Origin: Candidatus Sumerlaea chitinivorans
GTDB lineage: Bacteria > Sumerlaeota > Sumerlaeia > Sumerlaeales > Sumerlaeaceae
Length of the DNA stretch: 64,000 nucleotides
NCBI GenBank assembly: GCA_003290465.1
Contig: CP030759.1
Coordinates: 412,672 to 476,671, forward strand
Direction of reading: 5' to 3'
Of this stretch, positions 18,958 through 27,950 are shown piece after piece. Position numbers and translations under genes: made by a program. Position 1 is the stretch's first letter. Every line of letters starts with the position of its first letter. Below the pieces are notes generated by a model. It was given only the letters and a program-made list of their open reading frames with translations, did no database searches and was not told the DNA's origin.

Positions 18958-19269
18958 ATGGCTGGACAACGAATCAGAATCTATCTCAATGCGTTTGACC
19001 ACCGCCTGCTTGACGCAAGCGTGCAGGAAGTCGTGGATACGGCAAAGCGAACAGGCGCTAAGGTGGCTGGGCCAATCCCGCTGCCAACGCGCATTCGCAA
19101 GTACACAGTGAACCGGTCCCCTCACGTGGACAAGAAAAGCCGCGAGCAGTTTGAAATGCGCAAACATAAGCGCGTGGTGGATATCATCGATCCGAACCAG
19201 AAAACGCTCGACGCGCTTACGGAGCTGGATCTGCCGGCGGGCCTGCACGTTGAGATCAAAATTGTGTAA
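18958..19269 (+). CDS. rpsJ: 30S ribosomal protein S10
   Basis: S10 sits in the 30S head and also acts as NusE in antitermination. The 103-residue sequence has the conserved [14 protein letters not shown] start, the [19 protein letters not shown] loop and the [11 protein letters not shown] and GLHVEIKI end, all normal. It opens the S10 gene set, 100 bases after tuf and 108 bases before rplC. The tuf-rpsJ order without rpsL-rpsG-fusA upstream indicates that the str operon has been split in this genome. Confidence 0.99.
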   Translation: MAGQRIRIYLNAFDHRLLDASVQEVVDTAKRTGAKVAGPIPLPTRIRKYTVNRSPHVDKKSREQFEMRKHKRVVDIIDPNQKTLDALTELDLPAGLHVEIKIV

Positions 19270-19377
19270 AGCAGGCGCGTAACTGAGCGTAACTCGCTAC
19301 GCACACGGCGCTGGTACATCAAAGGGTGTACCGACATGCTGAATTAATAGGCGTCGGAGACGCGGAGACAACGAACT

Positions 19378-20136
19378 ATGCCAATTGGACTATTAGGTAG
19401 AAAACTTGGAATGTCACAGATTTTCGACAAGGACGGCAAACTCGTCCCTGTGACATTTATTGAGGCCGGGCCGTGCTTCGTTCTTCAGAAGAAGACCAAG
19501 GAGACGGACGGCTACAATGCCATCCAGCTTGGATTCGGCATCAAAAAAGAAAAGAACACCACGAAGCCCCTACTTGGGCACTTCAAAAAAGCAGGGGTCC
19601 CACCGCTGCAATTTGTGCGCGAGTTCCGCCTCGAGGACAATGGTCAGGTAGAATCACTACCCGACGTAGGGCAGACGCTTGACCTTGGGATCTTCAAAGA
19701 AGGCGAGCATGTGGATGTCATTGGCATCTCCAAGGGGCGTGGCTTCGCATCCCCGATCAAACGGTGGCATACGCGCCGGGGCCCGGAGACTCACGGCTCG
19801 ATGTATCACCGCCGACCGGGGTCGCAAGGTGCTTCGAGCTTCCCCTCGCGCACGTGGAAGAATAAGCATGCAGCAGGGCACATGGGCAACGCCCGATGCA
19901 CGGCCCTCAACCTAATGATCGTGCGTACGGATAAGGATCGCAACCTGATTCTGGTGAAGGGCAGTGTTCCCGGCCACAACAATAATTTCGTCATCATCCG
20001 GAAAACAGTTCGAGCCAAGAAAGCTGAGCGTATGATTCGCCTGCGCGAGACCGCAGCGCAACGTTTGGCTGAAATCGCAGCGAGACAGCTCAACCCGCTT
20101 AAGGCTTCGAAGAAGCAGGCTGGAGGTAAGAAGTGA
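19378..20136 (+). CDS. rplC: 50S ribosomal protein L3
   Basis: L3 is an early 23S rRNA assembly protein near the peptidyl transferase centre. The sequence begins PIGLLGRKLGMSQIFDKDGK, and holds the W-finger region (HTRRGPETHGSMYHRRPGS) and GHMGNARCTALNL. At 252 residues it is about 40 longer than E. coli L3, because the C-terminus carries a basic Ala/Lys/Arg tail from about residue 215 on. Such tails occur in several phyla. Its stop overlaps the GTG start of rplD, indicating coupling. Confidence 0.98.
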   Translation: MPIGLLGRKLGMSQIFDKDGKLVPVTFIEAGPCFVLQKKTKETDGYNAIQLGFGIKKEKNTTKPLLGHFKKAGVPPLQFVREFRLEDNGQVESLPDVGQTLDLGIFKEGEHVDVIGISKGRGFASPIKRWHTRRGPETHGSMYHRRPGSQGASSFPSRTWKNKHAAGHMGNARCTALNLMIVRTDKDRNLILVKGSVPGHNNNFVIIRKTVRAKKAERMIRLRETAAQRLAEIAARQLNPLKASKKQAGGKK

Positions 20137-20768
20137 GCATGGCTACGTTAACCTTACTCGATGCTAAAGGCGCTCAAAAGGGCTCGTTGGAAGTGAAGGA
20201 TGAAATCTTTGCGATCGAGCCAAACGTCAACGCCGTGCGTCAGGCACTTCTTGCCTACGAAGCTAATCAGCGGCAGGGCACGCATTCAACGAAAACGCGC
20301 GGCATGGTCAGCGGCGGTGGGCGTAAGCCGTGGCGGCAGAAGGGGACTGGGCGAGCTCGCCAAGGCTCCATTCGTGCGCCACAGTGGCGGCATGGTGCCA
20401 TCATCTTTGGCCCTCAGCCGCGCGACTACAGCATGAAGGTGAACCGCAAGGTCAAACGTCTTGCGCTTTATTCTGCGCTCAGCGATCTTAGACGGCAGGA
20501 TCGGATCCGTGTCGTAGAAAGCTTTGGGATCACGGAGCCGAAAACGAAACACTTCGTGGCGTTTCTCGAAGGGCTTGGCCTTGCGGACGAGGCACGAGTG
20601 CTTGTGTTGCTGCCGGAAAAGGATGAAAAGGTGTTGCTGGCAGCTCGCAATCTTCCGAATGTCCTCGTCATTCCTGTGAATAACATTAACATTTACTGCT
20701 TGCTAACGTGCGACAGTTTGATAACGACACCGGAAGCTCTCCGGCAGCTTGAGGAGTTGATCGCATGA
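20133..20768 (+). CDS. rplD: 50S ribosomal protein L4
   Basis: L4 lines the exit tunnel; in E. coli it also represses the S10 operon. The tunnel loop shows STKTRGMVSGGGRKPWRQKG and TGRARQGSIRAPQWRHGA, both family signatures. I use the GTG at 20133, which overlaps the rplC stop (GTGA) and is six bases after GGAGG; an ATG at 20139 would be 12 bases after it and remains possible. The length is 211 residues. The last four bases overlap rplW. Confidence 0.98.
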   Translation: MSMATLTLLDAKGAQKGSLEVKDEIFAIEPNVNAVRQALLAYEANQRQGTHSTKTRGMVSGGGRKPWRQKGTGRARQGSIRAPQWRHGAIIFGPQPRDYSMKVNRKVKRLALYSALSDLRRQDRIRVVESFGITEPKTKHFVAFLEGLGLADEARVLVLLPEKDEKVLLAARNLPNVLVIPVNNINIYCLLTCDSLITTPEALRQLEELIA

Positions 20769-21052
20769 AAAGCCCCTACGAAATTCTTATCCGTCCGGTG
20801 ATTACGGAGAAAGCTACGTTGCTTGCCGAGCGTAAGGACGGCCCTCAGTACGTCTTCAAGGTGCGCCTGGATGCGAACAAGATCGAAATCAAGCGCGCCA
20901 TTGAAGCTGCGTATGGGGTGAAAGTCAAGGCAGTGAACACTGTCCGACTCAAAGGTAAGTCCAAGCGTCAGGGGCGCTTTGAAGGGCGTCGTTCTGATTG
21001 GAAAAAAGCATACGTAACGCTTCAGGAAGGCCAGAAAATCGAGGTCATCTAA
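20765..21052 (+). CDS. rplW: 50S ribosomal protein L23
   Basis: L23 stands at the tunnel exit and docks trigger factor and SRP. The 95 residues include [20 protein letters not shown], the conserved N-terminal signature, then [21 protein letters not shown]. The basic loop [21 protein letters not shown] matches the usual extension. Start and stop overlap the neighbours (ATGA with rplD, TAATG with rplB), so the three genes are translationally coupled. Confidence 0.98.
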   Translation: MKSPYEILIRPVITEKATLLAERKDGPQYVFKVRLDANKIEIKRAIEAAYGVKVKAVNTVRLKGKSKRQGRFEGRRSDWKKAYVTLQEGQKIEVI

Positions 21053-21882
21053 TGGCACTGAAAACGTTCAAACCGATTACGCCAGGCCGTCGGCAGATGA
21101 CGGTGTCGAGTTTCGAGGAGATCACGAAGACTCGACCGGAGCCATCGCTGACCGAGCCATTAAAGAAAACGGGTGGTCGCAACAACCAAGGGCGGATTAC
21201 CTCGCGCTGGATCGGTGGCGGACACAAGCGCCTTTACCGAATTATCGACTTTAAGCGCGACAAGGACGGGATCCCCGCAAAGGTTGCTGCGATCGAGTAC
21301 GATCCCAATCGCACGGCACGCATCGCTCTTCTGCATTATGCGGATGGCGAAAAGCGCTACATCTTGGCGCCAGTGGGCCTGAATGTCGGCGACACCGTGA
21401 TGAGCGGAGAGAATGCTGAGATTCAGGTCGGCAATGCACTCCCGTTACGGGCGATTCCTGTTGGAACTACCGTGCACTGCGTTGAGCTACGCCCGAAAAA
21501 GGGTGCTCAATTGGCCCGCAGCGCAGGCGCGTGTGTGCAGCTGCTTGCGAAAGAGGGCAAGTACGCAACGCTTCGCCTGCCCTCCGGCGAAGTGCGTCTC
21601 GTCCATCGCGATTGTAAAGCCACGATTGGCCAAGTTGGGAATCTTGAGCACGAGAACATCTCGCTTGGCAAAGCCGGACGCAGCCGCTGGCTTGGCAAAC
21701 GTCCGGAGGTACGTGGTGTGGCCATGAACCCTGTGGATCACCCCCTCGGTGGTGGTGAAGGAAAGACCTCGGGTGGTCGTCATCCTTGCTCGCCGTGGGG
21801 TTGGTTGACGAAGGGTAAGAAAACTCGTAATCCGCGAAAACCAAGCTGGAAGTACATTATTAAGCGCAGAGGACAAAAGTAA
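21052..21882 (+). CDS. rplB: 50S ribosomal protein L2
   Basis: L2 is needed for subunit joining and peptidyl transfer. The 276-residue sequence starts [20 protein letters not shown] and has [20 protein letters not shown] and, near the C-terminus, [19 protein letters not shown], including the conserved histidine near the active centre. The ATG at 21052 shares bases with the rplW stop; the open frame upstream of it is the shadow of rplW. The stop overlaps the first base of rpsS. Confidence 0.99.
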   Translation: MALKTFKPITPGRRQMTVSSFEEITKTRPEPSLTEPLKKTGGRNNQGRITSRWIGGGHKRLYRIIDFKRDKDGIPAKVAAIEYDPNRTARIALLHYADGEKRYILAPVGLNVGDTVMSGENAEIQVGNALPLRAIPVGTTVHCVELRPKKGAQLARSAGACVQLLAKEGKYATLRLPSGEVRLVHRDCKATIGQVGNLEHENISLGKAGRSRWLGKRPEVRGVAMNPVDHPLGGGEGKTSGGRHPCSPWGWLTKGKKTRNPRKPSWKYIIKRRGQK

Positions 21883-22166
21883 TGCCTCGCAGTGTATCCA
21901 AAGGACCATTTGTTGAAGAGCGACTGATGAAGCGCGTTTTGGCCGCTCAAAAGAGCGGTGACAAGCGCACCATCAAAACCTATAGTCGTGCATCCACCAT
22001 TACCCCTGAAATGGTGGGTTTGACGATTGCGATCCACAACGGCAAGACGTTCGTGCCGGTGTTCGTGAACGAAAACATGGTTGGCCATAAGCTTGGCGAG
22101 TTCGCCCCCACGCGCACCTTCCGCGCCCATGGTGGTAAAACTGCCAAGGCTACGGGCCTGAAGTAG
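21882..22166 (+). CDS. rpsS: 30S ribosomal protein S19
   Basis: S19 lies in the 30S head next to S13. The 94-residue sequence has [18 protein letters not shown] at the start, [20 protein letters not shown] and the C-terminal [15 protein letters not shown], all standard. It overlaps rplB by one base and precedes rplV by 13 bases with GTGGAG as ribosome binding site for the latter. Confidence 0.99.
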   Translation: MPRSVSKGPFVEERLMKRVLAAQKSGDKRTIKTYSRASTITPEMVGLTIAIHNGKTFVPVFVNENMVGHKLGEFAPTRTFRAHGGKTAKATGLK

Positions 22167-22179
22167 GTGGAGTGACGAA

Positions 22180-22548
22180 ATGGGTAAGCCGAAACGCGAA
22201 AAGAATTACGAGTGCGTCAGCGAAGCCAAGTATCGGTTTGCACCGATGCCAGCTCGCAAAGCGCGCCTCGTATGCGATCTGATTCGCGGCAAGAGTGTAA
22301 AAGAGGCTTTGGATCTACTGAAGCTAACGCACAAGCCAAGTGCCGCACCTGCCGTGATGAAAGTGCTCAAGAGCGCACGAGCCAACGCTGTCCAGAAGAA
22401 AGTCAACGATCCCGACTCACTAATTGTCTCGCAGGTGTTCGTTGATGGGGCTTTTATGTTGAAACGGTTGCGTGCTGCACCGATGGGGCGTGCTGTACGC
22501 GTTCGGAAACGGTTTTGCCATATTACAATCAGACTAAACCATGCGTGA
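22180..22548 (+). CDS. rplV: 50S ribosomal protein L22
   Basis: L22 lines the exit tunnel with L4. The protein has the conserved APMPARKARLVCDLIRGKSV start and the beta-hairpin loop RLRAAPMGRAVRVRKRFCHI. At 122 residues it is slightly longer than usual owing to about ten charged residues at the N-terminus. The tunnel-tip APMGRA is intact. It is followed after 19 bases by rpsC. Confidence 0.98.
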   Translation: MGKPKREKNYECVSEAKYRFAPMPARKARLVCDLIRGKSVKEALDLLKLTHKPSAAPAVMKVLKSARANAVQKKVNDPDSLIVSQVFVDGAFMLKRLRAAPMGRAVRVRKRFCHITIRLNHA

Positions 22549-22567
22549 GTAAAAGGTTCGGGACCAA

Positions 22568-23242
22568 ATGGGACAAAAAGTAAATCCGATTGGACTTCGA
22601 CTCGGAATCGTAAAGACGTGGGAGAGCCGGTGGTATGCTCGGGGCAAGCAGTACGCCGACTTGCTCCATGAGGATATCGAAATCCGTAAGGAAATCAAAA
22701 AGCGTTTCTACCACGCAGGAATTGCTCGTGTGGACATCGAGCGTGCCGGCGATCGCGCGAAGATCACCATTCATACTGCTCGGCCGGGTATCATCATCGG
22801 GCGTAAAGGGCAGGAGATTGAGGCGTTCCGGAAGAGTCTGGAGACTCGGACAGGTAAGAAAATTGCAATCAACATTGAAGAGATCAAAAAGCCCGACCTT
22901 TCCGCGCAGTTGGTTGCAGAGAACATCGCGAGTCAGTTGCTGCGACGTATTGGCTTCCGCCGCGCCATGAAGAAAACCGTTTTGGCGTCGGTAAAAGCCG
23001 GTGCCTTGGGAATCAAGATTCAATGTGGTGGGCGCTTGGCGGGTGCTGAAATTGCGCGTACAGAATGGTACCGCGAGGGACGAGTTCCCCTGCATACCCT
23101 TCGCGCGGATATTGATTACGGGTTTGCTGAGGCGCGGACCAAGTACGGCGTGATTGGCATTAAGGTTTGGATCTTCTTGGGCGAGATCCTTGAGGAGAAA
23201 AAGGCGCCCAAGCAAGCGGTTGAGCAACCCGCGGTGGTGTAG
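22568..23242 (+). CDS. rpsC: 30S ribosomal protein S3
   Basis: S3 forms the mRNA entry site of the 30S subunit. The 224-residue sequence begins [20 protein letters not shown] and contains the KH-domain loop [18 protein letters not shown] and the [20 protein letters not shown] signature, plus the C-terminal [15 protein letters not shown]. The C-terminal tail after that is short. A 115-base space separates it from the unusual small ORF that follows instead of rplP. Confidence 0.99.
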   Translation: MGQKVNPIGLRLGIVKTWESRWYARGKQYADLLHEDIEIRKEIKKRFYHAGIARVDIERAGDRAKITIHTARPGIIIGRKGQEIEAFRKSLETRTGKKIAINIEEIKKPDLSAQLVAENIASQLLRRIGFRRAMKKTVLASVKAGALGIKIQCGGRLAGAEIARTEWYREGRVPLHTLRADIDYGFAEARTKYGVIGIKVWIFLGEILEEKKAPKQAVEQPAVV

Positions 23243-23357
23243 TAAGCCATTCGCTGGGCTCGGGAGTTTCGTACGACCGCACGCAAAGGTTTGCCGGTAG
23301 CACGCTCGAGAGTGAAGAGTGAGCCGGCCGGAGGACTAAGCAAGGAGGCATGAAACC

Positions 23358-23570
23358 GTGAACTTTGCTCCGGGAGAAAAAGCGGTCGTTCGAATTCTCA
23401 CAGCTGGAGACGAACTGTCTCTGGAGGAGAAGATTAACGAGTATCTTGAAACGCATCCCGAGGAGATCCTCGAGGATTTGCAGGTGGAACAGGTCGAGTA
23501 CCATGCGAGGACCGGTTCCGTGGAATTCGGCCTAATCGCCGTTTTAGTGATGAAGGTCAATAAGGCATAA
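23358..23570 (+). CDS. Small acidic protein inserted between rpsC and rplP
   Basis: A 70-residue ORF with a GTG start; AAGGAGG stands nine bases ahead, a strong site in a place where only rpsC and rplP are normally found. The sequence reads as a strand (AVVRILTAGDEL), an acidic helix (LEEKINEYLETHPEEILEDL) and two strands (VEQVEYHARTG, EFGLIAVLVMKV). This beta-alpha-beta-beta pattern recalls the small Cse60 (DUF2758) proteins of Gram-positive bacteria, but the resemblance is one of pattern only. It is strongly acidic, unlike the basic ribosomal proteins around it. Its placement suggests co-expression with ribosomes and maybe a role on them. I do not know its function. Confidence 0.7.
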   Translation: MNFAPGEKAVVRILTAGDELSLEEKINEYLETHPEEILEDLQVEQVEYHARTGSVEFGLIAVLVMKVNKA

Positions 23571-23643
23571 AAACGAGTTTCGTCCGGCACCAGTTGCCAG
23601 AACGCTCTGGGAGTAGCCGGAACCTTGAGAGTGGATTGGGACA

Positions 23644-24057
23644 ATGCTGCTACCAAAACGAGTAAAACACCGTAAGGTTCAAAAAGGCCGCCGGCGCGGC
23701 AAGGCGTACCGCGGCTGTGAGCTTCACTTTGGGAGCTTTGGGCTCCAAGCCCTCGAAGCTGGCTGGATCACGAACCGTCAGATCGAGGCTGCACGTGTTG
23801 CAATTTCGCGCCACGTTAAGCGCGGTGGAAAGTTATGGATTAACATTTTCCCCGATAAGCCGCTGACGAAAAAGCCAGCTGAAACCCGTATGGGTAAAGG
23901 GAAAGGTAATCCCGAACAGTGGGTGGCAGTCGTCAAGCCCGGGCGCGTGATGTTCGAACTTGAAGGCGTCAGTCAGGAAATCGCCGAGGAAGCGATGCGG
24001 CTCGCGGCACACAAGCTCCCGATCAAGTGCAAATTCCTGGTTCGCGAGGAGGCATAA
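23644..24057 (+). CDS. rplP: 50S ribosomal protein L16
   Basis: L16 organises the A-site and the central protuberance. The 137-residue sequence has [20 protein letters not shown] at the start, [20 protein letters not shown] and the [20 protein letters not shown] and [20 protein letters not shown] signatures. It is separated from the preceding small ORF by 73 bases and from rpmC by only three. Confidence 0.99.
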   Translation: MLLPKRVKHRKVQKGRRRGKAYRGCELHFGSFGLQALEAGWITNRQIEAARVAISRHVKRGGKLWINIFPDKPLTKKPAETRMGKGKGNPEQWVAVVKPGRVMFELEGVSQEIAEEAMRLAAHKLPIKCKFLVREEA

Positions 24058-24060
24058 GCA

Positions 24061-24270
24061 ATGCTGAAGAGCAAGGAATTGCGAGCCTTATCGCTCGATG
24101 AGTTGAAGGAAAAGCTCGACCAGTTGCTCAAGCTCCATTACGAGCATCGTGTTCAGGCTACACTTAAAGAGTTGCAGAACACATCGCTCCTGCGCCTTGA
24201 GCGTCGCGATATTGCTCGCCTCAAGCAGGTGATTGCTGAGAAAATGCGGGAGGCGAACGCGTCCAAGTAA
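24061..24270 (+). CDS. rpmC: 50S ribosomal protein L29
   Basis: A two-helix protein of 69 residues near the tunnel exit. Helix one includes ELRALSLDELKEKLDQLLKL and helix two LLRLERRDIARLKQVIAEKM, as expected. It follows rplP after three bases and precedes rpsQ by 59 bases. Confidence 0.96.
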   Translation: MLKSKELRALSLDELKEKLDQLLKLHYEHRVQATLKELQNTSLLRLERRDIARLKQVIAEKMREANASK

Positions 24271-24329
24271 CGCACTTGGTCGTGCAGGGGCGCAAAGAGC
24301 GGTCAGGCAAGCGTTGAAGAGAGGAAACG

Positions 24330-24617
24330 ATGGCAAACGAAAACAAAGCAACATCTGCTCAGAAGCAGCGTGGTCACCGCAAGGTCCGGATTGGGCGTGT
24401 GGTGAGCGAGAAGATGAACAAGACGGTCGTTGTTGCTGTGGAGCGATTCGTGAAGCATCCGCTTTACAAAAAGTATATCAAGCGGACTTCTAAGCTCTAC
24501 GCTCACGATGAGAAAAACGACGCTCATGAGGGCGATCTGGTGCGGGTCATCGAAACGCGGCCTCTGAGCAAGACGAAGCGGTGGCGTGTGCAGGCGATTA
24601 TCGAGCGCGCCAAGTAG
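24330..24617 (+). CDS. rpsQ: 30S ribosomal protein S17
   Basis: S17 is an OB-fold protein and primary 16S rRNA binder. The 95 residues contain [40 protein letters not shown] and [20 protein letters not shown], all conserved. A short polar N-terminal tail ([12 protein letters not shown]) precedes the fold. It closes the classical S10 gene set; a stem-loop follows before rplN. Confidence 0.98.
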   Translation: MANENKATSAQKQRGHRKVRIGRVVSEKMNKTVVVAVERFVKHPLYKKYIKRTSKLYAHDEKNDAHEGDLVRVIETRPLSKTKRWRVQAIIERAK

Positions 24618-24653
24618 GTAAAGAGGGCGTCGTTGCCTGCACAGCCAGGAGCC

Positions 24654-24678
24654 TGCCACTCGCCGCGTGCGAGTGGCA
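24654..24678 (+). promoter_or_regulatory. Perfect 10-bp hairpin at the S10/spc boundary
   Basis: TGCCACTCGC (24654-24663) and GCGAGTGGCA (24669-24678) form a perfect stem with a five-base loop, between rpsQ and rplN. This is where the S10 and spc operons are separate transcription units in E. coli. No T-run follows, so full termination is unlikely; partial attenuation or RNA processing is possible. Confidence 0.5.
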
Positions 24679-24715
24679 ATCGTGTGAGAAGTTTCGTTGT
24701 GAAGGATAGGGAAAG

Positions 24716-25084
24716 ATGATTCAGGAATATACGGTTCTCGAAGTAGCGGACAACACCGGTGCGAAGAAGATTCGTTGCTTCAAGGTGCTGGGTGGAACCC
24801 GGCGGCGTTATGCACGAATCGGGGATGTAATCGTGGCAAGTGTCCGAGAGGCATCCCCTGATGCGACGGTGAAGAAGGGTTCTGTTGTCCGCGCAGTGGT
24901 TGTTCGCACGACGAAGGAATTGGCTCGTGAAGATGGGTCGTATGTGAAATTCGACAGCAATGCAGCAGTGATCATTAACAAGCAAAACGAGCCCATTGGA
25001 ACACGCATTTTCGGGGCAGTTGGTCGCGAACTTCGTAAGAAAAACTTCATGAAGATCATCTCGCTTGCCCCCGAAGTGATTTGA
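24716..25084 (+). CDS. rplN: 50S ribosomal protein L14
   Basis: L14 forms inter-subunit bridges with 16S rRNA. The 122-residue sequence has [40 protein letters not shown] and the C-terminal [20 protein letters not shown], all standard. GGGAAAG precedes the ATG. It is first in the spc gene set and lies 13 bases before rplX. Confidence 0.99.
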   Translation: MIQEYTVLEVADNTGAKKIRCFKVLGGTRRRYARIGDVIVASVREASPDATVKKGSVVRAVVVRTTKELAREDGSYVKFDSNAAVIINKQNEPIGTRIFGAVGRELRKKNFMKIISLAPEVI

Positions 25085-25097
25085 GGAAGAGAGAACC

Positions 25098-25409
25098 ATG
25101 GCACTGAGAATCAAAAAGAACGATCAGGTGGTAGTAATCGCCGGGAAAAACGCAGGGGTGGTTTCGCGTGTTCTCTACGTGATCCCTAAAAAGAACCGCG
25201 TAGTCGTCGAGCACGTGAACATGATTAAGCGCCACATGCGCCCACGCGCGCAAGGGCAACCTCACGGTATCGTGGAGCGCGAGGCACCCATTCACATTTC
25301 GAATGTGATGCTCTACTGCGAGAAGTGCAAAAAGGGTGTCCGCTTCGGCGTGGTCGAAGGGCCCGAGGGCAAGCAGCGCGTTTGCAAAAAGTGTGGCGCG
25401 ACTCTGTAG
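25098..25409 (+). CDS. rplX: 50S ribosomal protein L24 with C-terminal zinc ribbon
   Basis: L24 starts folding of 23S rRNA. The KOW motif is seen in [20 protein letters not shown], and the [17 protein letters not shown] segment is typical. The C-terminal third has two Cys pairs (C74/C77 and C96/C99), which probably bind zinc, as in many non-proteobacterial L24 proteins. The length is 103 residues. It is 13 bases after rplN. Confidence 0.98.
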   Translation: MALRIKKNDQVVVIAGKNAGVVSRVLYVIPKKNRVVVEHVNMIKRHMRPRAQGQPHGIVEREAPIHISNVMLYCEKCKKGVRFGVVEGPEGKQRVCKKCGATL

Positions 25410-25478
25410 AAGCAAAAACGCTCAGCAAGTTTCCAGTGACGCACAAAGCCGTCACACATGAAGGAAGGGAAGACTGAG

Positions 25479-26138
25479 ATGGCGGAAGCCAAACAGAAAA
25501 AGGACAAACAAGCAGCTGACGCTGGCAAAGAGAAAAAATCGGAAGAGACTCGCCGTGAGTTGTCCGCCGAGGAACTCGCGGAACTGAAGAACTATGTTCC
25601 AACGCTCAAGCGCAAGTATCGTGAAGAGATCGTCCCAGCGCTGATGAAGCGGTTTGGATATAAGAATGTGATGCAGGTGCCGCGGATCGAAAAAGTGGTC
25701 GTGAATATGGGGGTTGGCGAAGCGGCGCGCGATGCCAAGATTCTTGAGGCAGCCATGAGAGACCTCGCTGCCATTACTGGCCAAAAACCGAAGCTGGCCC
25801 GGGCCACGAAATCCATCAGCGCATTCAAACTGCGCGCCGGGATGCCAGTCGGGTGCTTTGTGACCCTGCGCGGGAATCGGATGTACGAGTTTCTCGAAAG
25901 GCTGATCCGAATCTCGATTCCGCGTATTCGCGATTTCCGTGGGCTGCCCACTCGGAGTTTTGACGGTCGAGGCAACCACTCCATGGGAATTCGGGAGCAC
26001 ACGATTTTCATGGAGTTGGACATCAACAAGGTAACCACGGTGTTAGGAATGAATATCACGACCGTGACAACCGCTAAAACGGATGAGGAAGCCCGTGAGC
26101 TTCTCAAGCTGATTGGCTTCCCATTCCGCGAGAAGTAA
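25479..26138 (+). CDS. rplE: 50S ribosomal protein L5 with N-terminal extension
   Basis: L5 binds 5S rRNA in the central protuberance. The conserved body starts near [20 protein letters not shown] and includes [40 protein letters not shown] and [17 protein letters not shown]. The ATG at 25479 follows AAGGAAGGG at good distance; a further ATG at 25458 lies upstream of that site. From 25479 the protein has 219 residues, about 40 more than E. coli L5, because of a Lys/Glu-rich N-terminal extension without known role. Confidence 0.98.
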   Translation: MAEAKQKKDKQAADAGKEKKSEETRRELSAEELAELKNYVPTLKRKYREEIVPALMKRFGYKNVMQVPRIEKVVVNMGVGEAARDAKILEAAMRDLAAITGQKPKLARATKSISAFKLRAGMPVGCFVTLRGNRMYEFLERLIRISIPRIRDFRGLPTRSFDGRGNHSMGIREHTIFMELDINKVTTVLGMNITTVTTAKTDEEARELLKLIGFPFREK

Positions 26139-26161
26139 GTCTGTAGGAAAGGCTAAGGACC

Positions 26162-26347
26162 ATGTCGACAGCAGCAAAAGAATATAAGGCGAAAATTAAG
26201 CCGAAGTTCTCCACGCGGCAACGCAATCGTTGCCCTCTTTGCGGGCGAGCTCGAGGCTTCATGCGGGATTTCCGCATGTGCCGAATCTGCTTCCGGACGT
26301 TGGCCTCGAAGGGTCAAATTCCGGGCGTGACGAAGAGCTCGTGGTAA
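26162..26347 (+). CDS. rpsZ: 30S ribosomal protein S14, zinc-binding type Z
   Basis: The short (61-residue) zinc form of S14. Zinc ligands are C24, C27, C40 and C43 in [11 protein letters not shown] and RMCRICFR; the [17 protein letters not shown] end is diagnostic. It lies between rplE and rpsH, as usual for type Z. A 120-base space with a two-part stem-loop follows. Confidence 0.98.
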   Translation: MSTAAKEYKAKIKPKFSTRQRNRCPLCGRARGFMRDFRMCRICFRTLASKGQIPGVTKSSW

Positions 26348-26399
26348 ACTTTACGAAGCGAGTCGTGAGTCTGACAAAAACTAAGAAATGAGTGAATAC

Positions 26400-26441
26400 G
26401 GCGGCAAACAGAGGGGCGGTCCGCCCCGCTGAACTACCGCC
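26400..26441 (+). promoter_or_regulatory. Two-tier stem-loop upstream of rpsH
   Basis: Nested complementary parts surround a GC-rich core: GGCGG (26400-26404) with CCGCC (26437-26441), CAG (26409-26411) with CTG (26429-26431), and GGGGCGG (26413-26419) with CCGCCCC (26421-26427). It sits between rpsZ and rpsH. In E. coli S8 represses the spc operon by binding a structured mRNA site within this gene region; a similar role here is only a hypothesis. Confidence 0.45.
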
Positions 26442-26467
26442 AGAGACGGAGGAAGAACTAAACCGAC

Positions 26468-26869
26468 ATGCCAGTGACGGACCCAATTGCGGACATGCTA
26501 ACGCGCATCCGGAATGCCAATATGGCGTTCCATGAAGAGGTGGAAATCCCGTACTCGAAATTGAAGTGGGAAATCGCGAAAATTCTCCGCGATGAAGGCT
26601 ACATCAAAGCCTGCTTCTGGAATCCGAAGGGGAAAAAGAAGCCCCCGATCAAGATCATGCTGAAGTACGGGCCGAATGGGGAGCGCGTTATCCACGGTTT
26701 GGAGAGAATCTCGAAACCCGGCCGTCGCATTTATGGTGGTGTGGATCAGATCCCGCGGACTCTTGGTGGGTTAGGCATAACCATCGTTTCCACCAGCCGT
26801 GGGGTAATGGTGGACCGTGAATGTCGGCGCAAGCGCATCGGTGGCGAAATCCTGTGCGCCGTGTGGTAA
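26468..26869 (+). CDS. rpsH: 30S ribosomal protein S8
   Basis: S8 binds helix 21 of 16S rRNA and is the spc operon repressor in E. coli. The 133-residue protein starts [20 protein letters not shown] and ends with the [20 protein letters not shown] and ILCAVW parts that carry the RNA-binding surface. All are intact. An upstream 120-base space holds a stem-loop. Confidence 0.99.
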   Translation: MPVTDPIADMLTRIRNANMAFHEEVEIPYSKLKWEIAKILRDEGYIKACFWNPKGKKKPPIKIMLKYGPNGERVIHGLERISKPGRRIYGGVDQIPRTLGGLGITIVSTSRGVMVDRECRRKRIGGEILCAVW

Positions 26870-26922
26870 GGTGAGAGAAGTTTTGCCGACTATCAACCTG
26901 CGAAGGATACGGACGTAAGACA

Positions 26923-27462
26923 ATGAGTCGAATTGGAAAAATACCAGTTCCTCTGCCCAAAGGCACTGAGGTGAAGATTGACGGCAACGAGGTCTCGGTA
27001 AAGGGGCCGAAGGGACAGTTGTCGATGAAGTTGCCGGGGCGTGTATCAGTTGAGGTGCGGGATGGCGCCGTTCACGTGACACGTCATGGCGACGACAAGC
27101 AGGCCCGTGCATTTCATGGACTGACCCAGCGTCTCATCCGCAATATGGTCATTGGGGTAACCGAGGGCTTTAAGAAAGAGTTGGAGATCAACGGCGTCGG
27201 CTACCGAGCCTCGCTTGAAGGTAAGAAGTTGGTGCTCCAGTTGGGCTACTCTCATCCCGTGGAGTATGAGCCGCCCACTGGGATCACCCTCGAGGTTCCT
27301 AAGCAGACCTCGGTGATTGTTCACGGGATCGACAAGCAATTGGTAGGTGAAGTTGCTGCGAAGATTCGCTCCTTCCGTCCGCCGGAACCCTACAAGGGCA
27401 AAGGTATTAAGTATGTGGATGAGCGGATCCTCCGCAAAGTGGGTAAGGCTGGAGCGAAGTAA
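26923..27462 (+). CDS. rplF: 50S ribosomal protein L6
   Basis: L6 sits near the GTPase-associated centre. The sequence begins [20 protein letters not shown] and ends [20 protein letters not shown], with the usual two repeated alpha/beta domains in between. The length of 179 residues is normal. It lies 53 bases after rpsH and 76 before rplR. Confidence 0.99.
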   Translation: MSRIGKIPVPLPKGTEVKIDGNEVSVKGPKGQLSMKLPGRVSVEVRDGAVHVTRHGDDKQARAFHGLTQRLIRNMVIGVTEGFKKELEINGVGYRASLEGKKLVLQLGYSHPVEYEPPTGITLEVPKQTSVIVHGIDKQLVGEVAAKIRSFRPPEPYKGKGIKYVDERILRKVGKAGAK

Positions 27463-27538
27463 TTAGCAACGCCAGCAGGACCTTTAAAAGTCATTTAGGG
27501 CTTACCTATGATTCGGTGAGCGAAAGGGAATAGAGAAG

Positions 27539-27907
27539 ATGCTAACGAAGGACAAATACGAAAAGCGGTTACGCCGCCGGTTGAGAATCCGGAAGAAGAT
27601 CTCCGGAACCCCCGAACGGCCGCGATTGTGCATCTACAAGAGCCTGCGACATCTGTATGGGCAACTCGTAGATGACACGACCGGCCACACGCTTGCGTTC
27701 GTCACAACAAATACGAAGGAGTTCAAAGCGGAGGGGCGCAAGACATTCGCGAACATTGAGTACGCGAAACGCCTCGGCAAGAAGATCGGTGAAAAAGCCG
27801 TAGCGGCGGGGGTGACGAAGGTGGTCTTCGACCGCAGTGGCTATCCGTATCACGGTGTGGTGAAAGCGTTTGCTGATGCTGCCCGTGAAGCTGGTTTGAA
27901 ATTCTGA
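27539..27907 (+). CDS. rplR: 50S ribosomal protein L18
   Basis: L18 binds 5S rRNA together with L5. The basic N-terminal tail ([20 protein letters not shown]) leads to [18 protein letters not shown] and the C-terminal [20 protein letters not shown] signature. The length is 122 residues, normal. rpsE follows after 43 bases. Confidence 0.98.
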   Translation: MLTKDKYEKRLRRRLRIRKKISGTPERPRLCIYKSLRHLYGQLVDDTTGHTLAFVTTNTKEFKAEGRKTFANIEYAKRLGKKIGEKAVAAGVTKVVFDRSGYPYHGVVKAFADAAREAGLKF

Positions 27908-27950
27908 GTCTTTCAATCGTCAGGAATTTGTAAGGAAAAGGCAGGTTACC

